Below are positions 41,101 to 50,228 of a DNA stretch of 58,575 bases, one piece after another. The stretch's first letter is position 1. Each line of letters opens with the position of its first letter. A program made the position numbers and the translations under genes. The stretch is taken from assembly GCF_022829365.1 (NCBI RefSeq), contig NZ_JAKSYJ010000158.1:1-58575 (forward strand), in the 5' to 3' direction. Source of the DNA: Methylobacterium sp. J-077 (GTDB lineage: Bacteria > Pseudomonadota > Alphaproteobacteria > Rhizobiales > Beijerinckiaceae). Below the pieces are notes generated by a model. It searched no databases. It saw nothing but the letters and a program-made list of their open reading frames with translations, and was not told the origin of the DNA.

Positions 41101-41418
41101 ATGCGCGACGCTCAATGTTCGGAAGGCAGCTCGAAGAACCGGCGACGGGCAGATCGATTGGAGGCCCGCGTGACGGCGGAGCAGAAGGCCCTCGTCGCGC
41201 ATGCCGCAGCGCTTGAAGGACGCAGCATCACCGACTTCGTCCTGACGAGCGTCCAGGATGCCGCCAAGCGCGCCATCGCGGAGCATGAGGTGATCCAGCT
41301 CAGCGTTCGGGATTCCCGCGCCTTCGTGGAGGCGCTCATGGCGCCGCGCCAACCCAACGAGCGGATGCGGACTCGCGTCGCCACCTACCGGACGCTGATG
41401 GGTGGCTCGGAGACGTGA
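41101..41418 (+). CDS. DUF1778 (TacA-type) antitoxin
   Basis: A 105-residue antitoxin. A ribbon-helix-helix region (RRRADRLEARVTAEQKALVA, then GRSITDFVLTSVQDAAKRAI) covers about residues 13-65. The C-terminal tail with LSVRDSRAFVEALMAP is the DUF1778 part that wraps the toxin. GGAGGTGGCG precedes the ATG. Its stop overlaps the GTG of the acetyltransferase gene, the classical layout. It should neutralise the toxin and repress its own promoter. Confidence 0.92.
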   Translation: MRDAQCSEGSSKNRRRADRLEARVTAEQKALVAHAAALEGRSITDFVLTSVQDAAKRAIAEHEVIQLSVRDSRAFVEALMAPRQPNERMRTRVATYRTLMGGSET

Positions 41419-41939
41419 CCATCGGTGCAACGCCGGCCATCGAGCTCTTCGATGCCGGGCGGCACGATCGGTCCCGCTTCACGTGCAGCGTCGACGCCCT
41501 CGATCGCTATCTCCGCTCGCAGGCCGGTCAGGATGCGCGCCTCCGGGTGGCGGCCCCCTATGTCCTGCTGGAGCCTCCGGAACCCGCGATTCTAGGCTTC
41601 TACACCCTCGCCAACACGTCGATCCGGGCGGCCGAATTACCCGCGGCCTTCGTCAAGAGACTGACGCGCTATCCCATCCTGCCGGCCACGTTGCTCGGGC
41701 GGCTGGCGGTCGACGCGACGCGGCGTGGCAAGGGGTTCGGCACGCTTCTTCTCCTGGATGCGCTGCTGCGCTGCCTCAGGAGCGAGACGGCCTCCCTGGC
41801 GGTGGTGGTCGACGCGAAGGATGAAACCGCGGTCGCGTTCTACGAACGCTATGACTTCCTTCGGCTGCCCGACCAGCCCCGCCGTCTGTTCAAGCCGATG
41901 GCCGAGATCGAGATGCTGTTCGACAGTCGTAACTCGTGA
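41415..41939 (+). CDS. GNAT acetyltransferase toxin (TacT-type)
   Basis: A 174-residue GNAT protein of the kind that acetylates charged tRNAs and blocks translation. It has the N-terminal F-x-C-x-V-D-x-L-D segment (HDRSRFTCSVDALDRYLRSQ), the acetyl-CoA loop LLGRLAVDATRRGKGFGTLL and the catalytic Tyr in FYERYDFLRLP. GTG start overlapping the antitoxin stop. All key motifs are present, so it is probably active. Confidence 0.92.
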   Translation: MTIGATPAIELFDAGRHDRSRFTCSVDALDRYLRSQAGQDARLRVAAPYVLLEPPEPAILGFYTLANTSIRAAELPAAFVKRLTRYPILPATLLGRLAVDATRRGKGFGTLLLLDALLRCLRSETASLAVVVDAKDETAVAFYERYDFLRLPDQPRRLFKPMAEIEMLFDSRNS

Positions 41940-41950
41940 GGCCCCCGGCC

Positions 41951-42250
41951 TCACCGCCGCCCCGGTGGAAGCGCGATCAGATTGCACTCTTCCATCGGTC
42001 CCCGCACCACGCTGCCGTCGCCGCGCCGGTAGAAGCCGTGGCGAACGCGGCGACAGCCGAGCGGGCCGCGCAGACGCTTCATCCGTTCGATATGGACGCT
42101 GCCGGCGCGCCGCCCGGAGAAATCGTGGCCGCCGATTCGGACACCCGGCCCGAACCGGACCTCGGCGCAAGCCGGAGCGGCCGCCAGCCAGACCGATCCG
42201 ACGAGCACCGCCAAGCCCCTACCGACGCTCCACCGCCCGTTCGCCCCCAT
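41951..42250 (-). CDS. Small exported protein of unknown function
   Basis: A 99-residue product with a signal peptide (RGLAVLVGSVWLAAAPACA). The mature part is basic and Gly-rich, with GVRIGGHDFSGRRAGS and two cysteines (PLGCRRV and EECNLIAL) that could form a disulfide. Convergent with the toxin gene, 11 bases apart. AGGCGG precedes the ATG. No family recognised. Confidence 0.6.
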   Translation of the reverse strand: MGANGRWSVGRGLAVLVGSVWLAAAPACAEVRFGPGVRIGGHDFSGRRAGSVHIERMKRLRGPLGCRRVRHGFYRRGDGSVVRGPMEECNLIALPPGRR

Positions 42251-42376
42251 CCCGAAACCGCCTGAACCAAGCGGGCCTTCGCCCGTTGTCGAGGCGACTT
42301 GCGGGCGGGGCCTCACCGGAGGGGTCCGACCGCGCGACTCGAACGCCACCTCGGCGACAGCAAGGAGATCGGTTTC

Positions 42377-42880
42377 ATGCATCAGGGCAACCACCGCGAC
42401 CACGAGGGCGCCAAGAAGCTGTTCGAGCTGGTCAAGGACGTGAAGATCGCCATGATGACCACGGTCGATGCCGAGGGGACGCTCAACAGCCGCCCGATGT
42501 GGAACAACGACGCCGACGAGAACGGCGATCTTTGGTTCTTCACCAAGCTGCACTCGCCCAAGACCACCGAGATCAGCAAGGACAACCAAGTCAACCTGGC
42601 CTATTCCGACCCGTCGAGCCAGACCTACGTGTCGGTGGCCGGCAAGGCCGAGATCGTGCGCGACCAAGCCAAGATCGATTCCAAGTGGAATGAGAGCCTG
42701 AAGACCTGGTTCCCCAACGGCAAGAACGACCCCGAGGTCGCGCTGATCCGCGTCCACCCGGAGAAGGGCGAGTACTGGGACAGCCCCAACAGCACGATGC
42801 TGCACCTCTACGGCTACGTGAAGGCAACGCTCACCGGCGAGAGCCCCAAGACCGACACCAAGAAGGTCGACCTCGCCTGA
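42377..42880 (+). CDS. General-stress-type flavin-binding split-barrel protein
   Basis: A 167-residue pyridoxamine 5'-phosphate oxidase-like protein of the general stress protein 26 group. Segments: KIAMMTTVDAEGTLNSRPMW, DLWFFTKLHSPKTTEISKD and EYWDSPNSTMLHLYGYVKA. AAGGAG precedes ATG 42377; the frame is open from 42299. Relatives bind FMN or FAD and are stress-induced; the reaction is unknown. Its Lys/Asp-rich composition is less Arg/Ala-biased than its neighbours. Confidence 0.85.
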   Translation: MHQGNHRDHEGAKKLFELVKDVKIAMMTTVDAEGTLNSRPMWNNDADENGDLWFFTKLHSPKTTEISKDNQVNLAYSDPSSQTYVSVAGKAEIVRDQAKIDSKWNESLKTWFPNGKNDPEVALIRVHPEKGEYWDSPNSTMLHLYGYVKATLTGESPKTDTKKVDLA

Positions 42881-43021
42881 TTTTTCGTGACTTGGCTTTG
42901 TGACTTGGCGACGTGGTTAATAGGGGGCGGCGCGTCGCAGGGACGTGCCGTCCTTTTTCTTGACGCGGCCGCGCCCGGCATGCGCTCTGCGCCGTGAGAC
43001 GCGCGGACGAGTCCGAAAAAC

Positions 43022-44314
43022 ATGATTGATCTGGCGAAGCGGGTCTACGATCACAGCTTCCGCATCGACCCGATCGTGCGGTCGCTGCTCGACACCGATT
43101 TCTACAAGCTGCTGATGGCGCAGACGATCCTGCGCCGGCATCCGCAGATCGACACCACCTTCGGCATCACCAACCGCACCAAGCGCATCCGCATCGCCGA
43201 TGAGGTCGATGCCGGGCTCCTGCGCGAGCAGCTCGACCATGCCCGCAGCCTCCGGCTCAGCAAGGGCGAGGTGACCTGGTTGCGCGGCAACGTGTTCCGC
43301 GGCCAGGGGCGGATCCTCGGCCCCGAATTCGTGGCGTGGTTCGAGGGCTTTCAGCTGCCCGACTACGAGCTTGCGGTCCATGACGGCCAGTACGAGCTGA
43401 CCTTCCACGGCCCCTGGATCGAGACCACGATGTGGGAGGTCCCGGCGCTCGCCATCCTCAACGAGCTGCGGGCGCGGGCCGTGCTGCGCGGCCTCGGCAA
43501 GCTCGACCTGCAGGTGCTCTACGCCCGGGCGATGACCCGGGTCTGGGAGAAGATCCAGCGGCTGCAGAAGCTGCCTGACCTGTCGGTGGCGGATTTCGGC
43601 ACGCGTCGGCGCCACGGCTTTCTCTGGCAGGATTGGTGCGTGCAGGCCATGGCCGAGGGGCTGGGCCCCGCGTTCCTCGGCACCTCGAACTGCCTGATCG
43701 CCGCCCGTCAGGAGGTCGAGCCGGTGGGCACCAACGCCCACGAATTGCCGATGGTCTACGCGGCGCTGGCCGAGGACGATTCGGCGCTCGCCGCCGCGCC
43801 CTATGCTGTGCTGGCCGACTGGCAGGAAGATTACGACGGCAACCTGCGGGTGATCCTGCCCGACACCTACGGCACCACCGGGTTCCTGGCCAACGCCCCG
43901 GATTGGGTGGGCGACTGGACCGGGATCCGCATCGACTCGAAGGACCCGATCGAGGGCGGCGAGGAGGTGATCCGGTTCTGGCAGGAGCGCGGCTACGATC
44001 CCCGCGACAAGCTCGCGATCTTCTCCGACGGGCTCGACATCGACGCGATCGAGCACATCCACGGCCATTTCCATGGATGCATGCGCATCGGCTACGGCTG
44101 GGGCACCCTGCTCACCAACGATTTCCGCGGTCTCCTGCCCGACGGCAAGCTCGATCCGGTCTCCGTGGTCTGCAAGGTCATGGCGGCCAACGGCCGGCCG
44201 ACAGTCAAGCTCTCGGACAACCCGACCAAGGCGCAGGGACCGGCCGACGCGATCGCCCGCTACCGCCGGGTTTTCGGCGTGGGTGCGCAGGAGGCGCTGC
44301 CGGTCGTGGTGTGA
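43022..44314 (+). CDS. pncB: Nicotinate phosphoribosyltransferase
   Basis: First enzyme of the Preiss-Handler NAD salvage route: nicotinate plus PRPP gives nicotinate mononucleotide. The 430-residue protein has SLLDTDFYKLLMAQTILRRH at the start, VADFGTRRRHGFLWQDWCVQ with the active-site His, LGTSNCLIAARQEVEPVGTN and VMAANGRPTVKLSDNPTKAQ. Nicotinate mononucleotide is also the PncC product, so the window holds two entries to NAD salvage. Confidence 0.95.
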   Translation: MIDLAKRVYDHSFRIDPIVRSLLDTDFYKLLMAQTILRRHPQIDTTFGITNRTKRIRIADEVDAGLLREQLDHARSLRLSKGEVTWLRGNVFRGQGRILGPEFVAWFEGFQLPDYELAVHDGQYELTFHGPWIETTMWEVPALAILNELRARAVLRGLGKLDLQVLYARAMTRVWEKIQRLQKLPDLSVADFGTRRRHGFLWQDWCVQAMAEGLGPAFLGTSNCLIAARQEVEPVGTNAHELPMVYAALAEDDSALAAAPYAVLADWQEDYDGNLRVILPDTYGTTGFLANAPDWVGDWTGIRIDSKDPIEGGEEVIRFWQERGYDPRDKLAIFSDGLDIDAIEHIHGHFHGCMRIGYGWGTLLTNDFRGLLPDGKLDPVSVVCKVMAANGRPTVKLSDNPTKAQGPADAIARYRRVFGVGAQEALPVVV

Positions 44315-44428
44315 GGCGCGTTTCAGTCGGCCATTCGTGAAACCGGCCCCCTGACGACAGGCGCCTTCAACAGGTATGATGTCGACCAGGAGGGCTGCCG
44401 CACGCGGCCGGCTCGACGGGAGAACGCC

Positions 44429-45877
44429 ATGACCCTGAACCGCCGCTCGCTCATCGGTGCCGCGGGCCTCGCCCTGGCGGCGCCGGGCCTCGAAGGCGCG
44501 CAGGCCGCCGAGGCCGCGAAGCCGGCCGCCAAGGCGCCGCCCGTCACAAAAATCCTGGCGCAGTGGATCCTGGCCTCGTCCTACGACACCCTCCCCGAAA
44601 ACGTCCGCCGCGAGGGCGTGCGCAGCTTCCTGAACTGGGTCGGCGTGGCGATCGGCGGCTCGCATCACGAGACCGTGGACGTGGCGGTCTCGGCGCTGCA
44701 GCCGTTCTCCGGACCGCCGCAGGCCGGCCTGTTCGGCCGACCGGAGCGGTTCGACATCATGAACGCCGCCTTCCTCAGCGGCGTGGCGAGCCACATCTTC
44801 GACTTCGACGACACCCACCTCAAGACGATCATCCACCCGGCCGGCCCGGTTGCCTCGGCGATCCTGGCCTATGCCCAGATGAAGCCGGTCTCGGGCAAGG
44901 ATTTCCTCGACGCCCTGGTGGTCGGGATCGAGACCGAGTGCCGGATCGGCAACGCCGTCTACCCGAACCACTACGACGCCGGCTGGCACATCACCGGCAC
45001 CTGCGGGCCGTTCGGCGCGGCGGCGGCCGCCGGCAAGCTGATGGGGCTCACCGAGCCGCAGATGATCTACGCTTTGGGGCTCGCCGCCTCGCAGCCGGTG
45101 GGCCTGCGCGAATCGTTCGGCTCGATGAACAAGAGCTTCAACCCGGGCCGGGCGGCCTCGAACGGTTTGTTCGCGGCGATCCTGGCGGCCAAGGGCTTCA
45201 CCTCGTCGGATGGCATGATCGAGGCCAAGCGCGGCTGGGCCAACACCATCTCGACCAAGCAGGACTGGTCCGAGATCACCGACGGCCTCGGGACCCGCTA
45301 CGAGGCCCTGCTCAACACCTACAAGCCGTTCGCCTGCGGCATCGTCATGCACCCGACGATCGACGCGGGCGTGCAGATCCGCGACCAGGACCATGTCCGG
45401 CCCGAGGACATCGCCCGGGTCGACCTCAAGGTCCACCCGCTGGTTCTGGAGCTCACCGGCAAGACCGCGCCGAAGACCGGCCTCGAGGGCAAGTTCAGCA
45501 TCTACCACGCCGCCGCCATCGCCCTCGTGGAGGGCGCAGGCGGCGAGAAGCAGTTCAGCGACAGGGCGGTGAACGACCCGCGCGTCGTGGCTTTGCGCCA
45601 GAAGGTGGTACCGGTGATCACCCCGGGCATCGACGCCGCGCAGGTCGACATGACCGTGACGCTCACCGACGGGCGGAGCTTCCACCGCCGGATCGAGCAC
45701 GCGATCGGCAGCGTCGAGACGCCGATGTCAGACGCGCAACTGGAGGCGAAGTTCGCCGACCTCGCCGCAGGCGTGCTGCCGGAGACCCAGGCCAAGCGGG
45801 TGATGCAGATGTGCTGGTCGCTCCCCGACTTGAAGGATGTCGGCGAGGTGGCCCGGGCCGGGGTGCAGGGGGCGTGA
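44429..45877 (+). CDS. MmgE/PrpD-family protein with Tat-type leader
   Basis: A 482-residue protein of the 2-methylcitrate dehydratase/iminodisuccinate epimerase superfamily. The N-terminus has a twin-arginine-like leader (LNRRSLIGAAGLALAAPG), which is unusual for a family mostly found in the cytoplasm. Domain segments: FLSGVASHIFDFDDTHLKTI, HITGTCGPFGAAAAAGKLMG and GSMNKSFNPGRAASNGLFAA. An active enzyme is likely, but the substrate is unknown. Single gene. Confidence 0.85.
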   Translation: MTLNRRSLIGAAGLALAAPGLEGAQAAEAAKPAAKAPPVTKILAQWILASSYDTLPENVRREGVRSFLNWVGVAIGGSHHETVDVAVSALQPFSGPPQAGLFGRPERFDIMNAAFLSGVASHIFDFDDTHLKTIIHPAGPVASAILAYAQMKPVSGKDFLDALVVGIETECRIGNAVYPNHYDAGWHITGTCGPFGAAAAAGKLMGLTEPQMIYALGLAASQPVGLRESFGSMNKSFNPGRAASNGLFAAILAAKGFTSSDGMIEAKRGWANTISTKQDWSEITDGLGTRYEALLNTYKPFACGIVMHPTIDAGVQIRDQDHVRPEDIARVDLKVHPLVLELTGKTAPKTGLEGKFSIYHAAAIALVEGAGGEKQFSDRAVNDPRVVALRQKVVPVITPGIDAAQVDMTVTLTDGRSFHRRIEHAIGSVETPMSDAQLEAKFADLAAGVLPETQAKRVMQMCWSLPDLKDVGEVARAGVQGA

Positions 45878-46012
45878 TTGGGGTGTCGGCACCTCGGTAA
45901 CGGATCCGCGAGCCCGGCGGGATCGTTTTCCGGCCCCGTGCCGTTCCCCTGCCGCGAGGCCCCGCGACCCCGGCGGGCGCCCGCCTGTGGCGTTCGGGGC
46001 GTGGATCGCAGC

Positions 46013-48034
46013 ATGGGTACCAAGACCCCGGTCGGGGCGCAGCCTGAGCGCGCGCTGGTTGCGCCGCGCCCGACTCGCGTCGCCGCGGCGGAGACCCCGC
46101 GGGCCACGATGGCGTCGCCGATCCTGATCGGGGCCACCATCGTGGCGATCCTGTACTTCGGCCGCGAGATCTTCATCCCGATCGCGATCGCGCTGCTCCT
46201 GTCCTTCGTGTTGACGCCGCTGGTGAGCCGTCTGCGGCGCCTGCGCCTGCCGCGGCTGGTGGCGGTGGGCGTGAGCGTGCTGCTGACCCTCGGCGTCGTG
46301 GCCGCCCTGGCGACCTTGATCGGGATCCAGGCCGCCGACCTCGTGGGCGACATCCCGCGCTACCGCGCCACCATCGAGCGCAAGATCGAGGGCCTGCGCA
46401 CCTCGCCGGTGGGCCACATCACCGATTACGTCGCCAATATCGGCCGGGCGCTCCATACCGGCGGCCAGGATCAGGCCAAGGCGCCGGCTCAAGAACCGCC
46501 GCGTACCACACCGCAGCCGTCCGAGCCCGCACCGGGCCTGGACCAAGCCAAGCCGGACCAAAAGCCAGTCCTGGTCGAGGTCACCTCGATCCCGCCCGGG
46601 CCGCTGGAGATGCTGGGCACCCTGCTGTCGCCGGTCCTGCAGCCGCTGGCCACGGTCGGCATCGTCTTCGTGGTGCTGCTGTTCGTCCTGATGCAGCGCG
46701 AGGACCTGCGCGACCGCATGATCCGGCTCGCGGGGTCGAGCGATCTGCACCGCACAACCGGGGCGATCGACGACGCGGCCGGGCGCCTCAGCCGCTACTT
46801 CGTCGTGCAGCTCGCCCTCAACACCGCCTTCGGGGTCGTGATCGGGATCGGCCTCTACGTCATCGGCGTGCCGAACCCGGTGCTCTGGGCGATCGTCTCC
46901 GCCCTGATGCGGTTCGTGCCCTATATCGGCGCCTTCCTGTCGGCGCTCCTGCCGATCACGCTGGCCGCCGCGGTCGATCCCGGCTGGAACATGATGATCG
47001 CGGTGACGATCCTGTTCCTCATCCTGGAGCCGCTCACCGGCCAGGTGGTCGAGCCGATCGTCTACGGGCAGTCCACCGGGCTCTCGCCGCTGGCGGTACT
47101 GGTCTCGGCCCTGTTCTGGACCTGGCTGTGGGGGCCGGTCGGGCTGCTGCTGTCGACGCCGCTCACCGTCTGCCTGGTGGTGCTGGGCCGGCATGTCGAG
47201 CACTTGGAATTCCTCGACGTGCTGTTCGGCGACCGGCCGGCGCTCACCCCGGTGCAGAACTTCTACCAGCGGATCCTGGCCGGCGATTCCGAGGAGGTCT
47301 TGGGCCATGCCGAGCTGATCCTGCAGCAATGCTCGCTGTCGTCCTATTACGACGAGGTCGTCCTCAAGGGCCTCGAACTCGCCGCGCGGGACGCCGCGCG
47401 CGGCGTGCTCACCACCCAGCAGAAGGGCGCCATGCGCACCGCCCTGGGCGAGTTGATCGCCGACCTGTCCGAGCGCGGCGACGCCGTCGCCGAGACGGCG
47501 GGGGAGGGCGGCGAGCAGGCCTGCAGCCCCATGCCGATCGGCCCGTCGCCGGATGCGCTTCCGGAAGCCTGGACCCGCCGGGGCGCGGTGCTGTGCGTCT
47601 CCGGGCGCGGCTTCCTGGACGAGGCCGCGGCCGCGATCCTGGCCCAGATCCTGGAGAAGCGCGGCATCGGCATCCGCACGGTGCCGTTCGCGGAGGCGTC
47701 CTCGGCGCGAATCGGGCGGTTCGAGCCCGGCCCGGTGCGGATGGCCTGCGTGGTCTCGCTGGCCCTGAGCGGTGAGCCGACGCACCTGCGCCGGCTGGTC
47801 GGCCGGCTGCAAGAGCGGATGCAAGGCGTGCCGGTCCTGCTCGGCCTCTGGCTCGCCCAGAACGGCCAGTCGGACCGGGTGGCACGCGCCCCGGAGGGCT
47901 CCACCGCGGCGAGCGGGCAGGTCGCGTCCCTGCGCGAAGCCCTCGAGGCGGTGCTGGCCGCGGTGCAGGCGGACATCGCCGCCCGGTCCGGGGTCGGCGC
48001 TGCGGCGCGCATGCCGGAACCGGCGGAGGCATGA
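46013..48034 (+). CDS. AI-2E-family transporter with cytosolic C-terminal domain
   Basis: A 673-residue membrane protein, about 300 residues longer than most AI-2E-family proteins (PerM/TqsA type). Residues 35-395 hold about eight helices, including LRFVPYIGAFLSALLPITLA in part, interrupted by a Pro/Gln-rich loop near residue 165. The C-terminal part (from about 400) is soluble. It holds helices (GDSEEVLGHAELILQQC) and a Rossmann-like segment (AVLCVSGRGFLDEAAAAILA, then LEKRGIGIRTVPF). The substrate is unknown. Confidence 0.85.
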   Translation: MGTKTPVGAQPERALVAPRPTRVAAAETPRATMASPILIGATIVAILYFGREIFIPIAIALLLSFVLTPLVSRLRRLRLPRLVAVGVSVLLTLGVVAALATLIGIQAADLVGDIPRYRATIERKIEGLRTSPVGHITDYVANIGRALHTGGQDQAKAPAQEPPRTTPQPSEPAPGLDQAKPDQKPVLVEVTSIPPGPLEMLGTLLSPVLQPLATVGIVFVVLLFVLMQREDLRDRMIRLAGSSDLHRTTGAIDDAAGRLSRYFVVQLALNTAFGVVIGIGLYVIGVPNPVLWAIVSALMRFVPYIGAFLSALLPITLAAAVDPGWNMMIAVTILFLILEPLTGQVVEPIVYGQSTGLSPLAVLVSALFWTWLWGPVGLLLSTPLTVCLVVLGRHVEHLEFLDVLFGDRPALTPVQNFYQRILAGDSEEVLGHAELILQQCSLSSYYDEVVLKGLELAARDAARGVLTTQQKGAMRTALGELIADLSERGDAVAETAGEGGEQACSPMPIGPSPDALPEAWTRRGAVLCVSGRGFLDEAAAAILAQILEKRGIGIRTVPFAEASSARIGRFEPGPVRMACVVSLALSGEPTHLRRLVGRLQERMQGVPVLLGLWLAQNGQSDRVARAPEGSTAASGQVASLREALEAVLAAVQADIAARSGVGAAARMPEPAEA

Positions 48035-48144
48035 GGCGAGCCGGCTTGGGCCCTGGGGGGCTTGACGGCCGGGGTGCGGCCCCGGTTTCGTCGAGCACCG
48101 GCCGGACCCGTATCGGGCTCCGGGCAGATCAGGGGACAGGGCCG

Positions 48145-48933
48145 ATGAGCGTCGTCGAACTCGGGCGGTTCATGGACGAACTCGTGGAGGCGTCCGGCCA
48201 AGCGATCCTGCCGTTCTTCCGCGCCCCGTTCGGCCTCGACGACAAGGCGCGGGGCGGCGCGCCGTTCGATCCGGTCACCGAGGCCGACCGGGCCGCCGAG
48301 GTGGTGCTCCGGGCGATGATCGGCCAGACATTCCCCGGCCACGGCATCCTGGGCGAGGAATTCGGCTCCGAGCGCGTGGACGCCGAATATGTCTGGGTGC
48401 TCGACCCGATCGACGGCACGCGCGCCTTCATCGCCGGCCTGCCGACCTGGGGTACGCTGATCGGCCTGACCCGCAATGGCGTGCCGGTGCGCGGGCTTAT
48501 GCACCAGCCCTATCTCGGCGAGCGCTTCACCGGCGACGGCTGCCACGCCCGCCTGCGCGGCCCGGCGGGCGAACGCACCCTGCTCACCCGCCGCTGCGCG
48601 GATCTCGGCCAGGCGATCCTGGCCACCACCGATCCGCGGCTGTTCGCGGACGGCGACGAGGCCGAGCGCTTCCTCGCCCTGGAAGGCCGGGTGCGCCTGT
48701 CCCGCTACGGCACCGATTGCTACGCCTACTGCATGCTGGCCGCCGGCCAGATCGACCTCGTGGTCGAGGCCGGCCTCAAGCCCTACGACATCGTCGCACT
48801 GATCCCGATCGTCGAGGGCGCCGGCGGCCGGGTCACGGCCTGGGACGGCGGCTCGGCCGCGAACGGCGGACGGATCGTTGCGGCCGGCGACCCGCGCCTG
48901 CACGAGGCGGCGCTGAAGGTGCTGAACCCGTGA
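48145..48933 (+). CDS. hisN: Inositol-monophosphatase-type histidinol-phosphatase
   Basis: Magnesium-dependent phosphatase, 262 residues. It has GILGEEFGSERVDAEYVWVL and the metal-binding LDPIDGTRAFIAGLPTWGTL, with the C-terminal AGLKPYDIVALIPIVEGAGG. The GRAFI/TRAFIAGLPTWG wording is typical of HisN histidinol-phosphatases in this class; a general inositol phosphatase is the alternative. ATG 48145; the frame is open upstream from 48031. It is not beside other his genes here. Confidence 0.85.
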   Translation: MSVVELGRFMDELVEASGQAILPFFRAPFGLDDKARGGAPFDPVTEADRAAEVVLRAMIGQTFPGHGILGEEFGSERVDAEYVWVLDPIDGTRAFIAGLPTWGTLIGLTRNGVPVRGLMHQPYLGERFTGDGCHARLRGPAGERTLLTRRCADLGQAILATTDPRLFADGDEAERFLALEGRVRLSRYGTDCYAYCMLAAGQIDLVVEAGLKPYDIVALIPIVEGAGGRVTAWDGGSAANGGRIVAAGDPRLHEAALKVLNP

Positions 48934-48979
48934 GGGGGCACGGTCTCACGGACCGTCGGGACGGCCGGAGCCCGCCCGC

Positions 48980-50074
48980 GTGCTGCTGAACGCGCTCGTC
49001 CTGCTGGCAAGCCTGGTCCCGGCCGTCGAAGACCGCGCCGCGGCGTTCCTGGCGACGCCGCCGGCGGCAGTTGCCCCGGCCGACATCGCGCCGCCGCGCT
49101 TCGACCCGGCCACGCGGTCGGTCTCGAACTGGCACGAACAGGCCGGTGAGAGCCTGCTGCCGCGATCCCTGGCGCTGACCGCCCGGCTCGCCGAGGACCC
49201 ACCCTACGTCGCCCGCTGCGTCCGGCTGAACAACGGCTGGTGCATCAAGTCCGCCCGCTGGCCGGGGGAGATCGGGGCCGATGCCGAGGGCCACACCGCC
49301 TTCGCCACCCTGGCCGACGGCGCGGACGCCGCCGCGAGCCTGCTGCGCCGCTACTTTCGCGACTACAACCGGCGCAACGCGCTCGCCATCGTACGCCGCT
49401 GGGCGCCGGCCGAATGCCAAATCGCCTCGACGATACGGGTGGGACGGGGCGTCGCGACGCCGGCCGTCTCGGCCACCCTGGCGCCCCGGGGGCTCGGCCG
49501 GACGCTGCGTGCCCGCTTCCTCGCCTCCCACCGGCCGGGCGGCGTGCCGCGGGCGCGGGCCAAGGCCCTGCGGGTGCAGCCCTGGTCGCCGCTGGCCCGG
49601 ATGGCCGGTCGGCCCGGGGCGCGTCCGGCCGCCCGGGTGCCGCGGGTGGCGATGCTCCAGCCGGTGCCCGACATCGCCGCCGGGATCGCGGCCGAGCCCG
49701 GCCGGGCGGGCACGGTCCGGGGCGCCGTGGATCCCACGGCGCTCCTCGACCGCAAGGTGCCGAGCCCCGACCGGATGGTCGCGGAATCCGCCCAGCTTCC
49801 GGCCATCGCGGCCGGGCTGCCCCTGCTCGACCTGCGCCTGCCGGCCCCGCTCTGCACCGGCGACGAGGTCCGGATCCAGGCCTATGCCGCGCGGATCAGC
49901 GGCAGCGTCGGGCTGAAACCCGGCGACGACCTCGACCTGTTCGGGCCGGACGGCGCGCCGCGGCCCAACCTGGCGCCGGTGATGCTGGCGATGTCGGCGG
50001 TGGAGCTCGGCACCCTCCGGGCCGGGCCGGACCTCGTCGAGGCCGCCATCGCCCGCCTGAAGCCCACCCCATAA
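48980..50074 (+). CDS. Exported protein with GIRA-like N-terminal domain
   Basis: A 364-residue protein from a GTG, beginning with a hydrophobic leader (LLNALVLLASLVPAVEDRAA). Residues 80-145 contain RLNNGWCIKSARWPGE, GHTAFATLADGADAAASLLR and RRNALAIVRRWAPAEC. This resembles the repeat-walking domain of phage structural and lytic proteins (N-x-G-N/W ... F-x-G-x-x-A ... I-x-x-WAP). The remaining 220 residues are Arg/Pro/Ala-rich, with a conserved-looking block (LLDLRLPAPLCTGDEVRIQA). A peptidoglycan-related role is possible; not established. Confidence 0.6.
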   Translation: MLLNALVLLASLVPAVEDRAAAFLATPPAAVAPADIAPPRFDPATRSVSNWHEQAGESLLPRSLALTARLAEDPPYVARCVRLNNGWCIKSARWPGEIGADAEGHTAFATLADGADAAASLLRRYFRDYNRRNALAIVRRWAPAECQIASTIRVGRGVATPAVSATLAPRGLGRTLRARFLASHRPGGVPRARAKALRVQPWSPLARMAGRPGARPAARVPRVAMLQPVPDIAAGIAAEPGRAGTVRGAVDPTALLDRKVPSPDRMVAESAQLPAIAAGLPLLDLRLPAPLCTGDEVRIQAYAARISGSVGLKPGDDLDLFGPDGAPRPNLAPVMLAMSAVELGTLRAGPDLVEAAIARLKPTP

Positions 50075-50081
50075 AGTCCTG

Positions 50082-50185
50082 GTTTCAAAAGGTCCGAGAC
50101 CTTTTGCGGGTCCAGGGCGGAGCCCTGCAAGTCTTAGGGGCCCAGCCCCCGAACCCCGCCAACGGGCAAAGCCCTTTGGAAACCC
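50082..50185 (-). repeat. Composite intergenic repeat, copy C (inverted)
   Basis: Reverse complement of the element at 9144-9251 with the same module order: CAAAAGGT/ACCTTTTG, GGGCGGAGCCC, GGGGCCCAGCCCC and GGGCAAAGCCC hairpins, ending CCCTTTGGAAACCC. Located between the GIRA-like gene and ycjX. Confidence 0.8.
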
Positions 50186-50228
50186 GAAGCCGGCCAAGCC
50201 TTGCGGTTCGGGCCGAACCGCGCCACCT

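Noticed and set aside
42892..42918. GTGACTTGG direct repeat upstream of pncB
   Set aside because: Two short copies only, with no palindrome or known operator; probably chance.
42917..45700. 927-residue minus-strand open frame across pncB and the PrpD gene
   Set aside because: It spans two well-identified plus-strand genes and has the low-complexity His/Val/Asp/Gly composition of a shadow frame.
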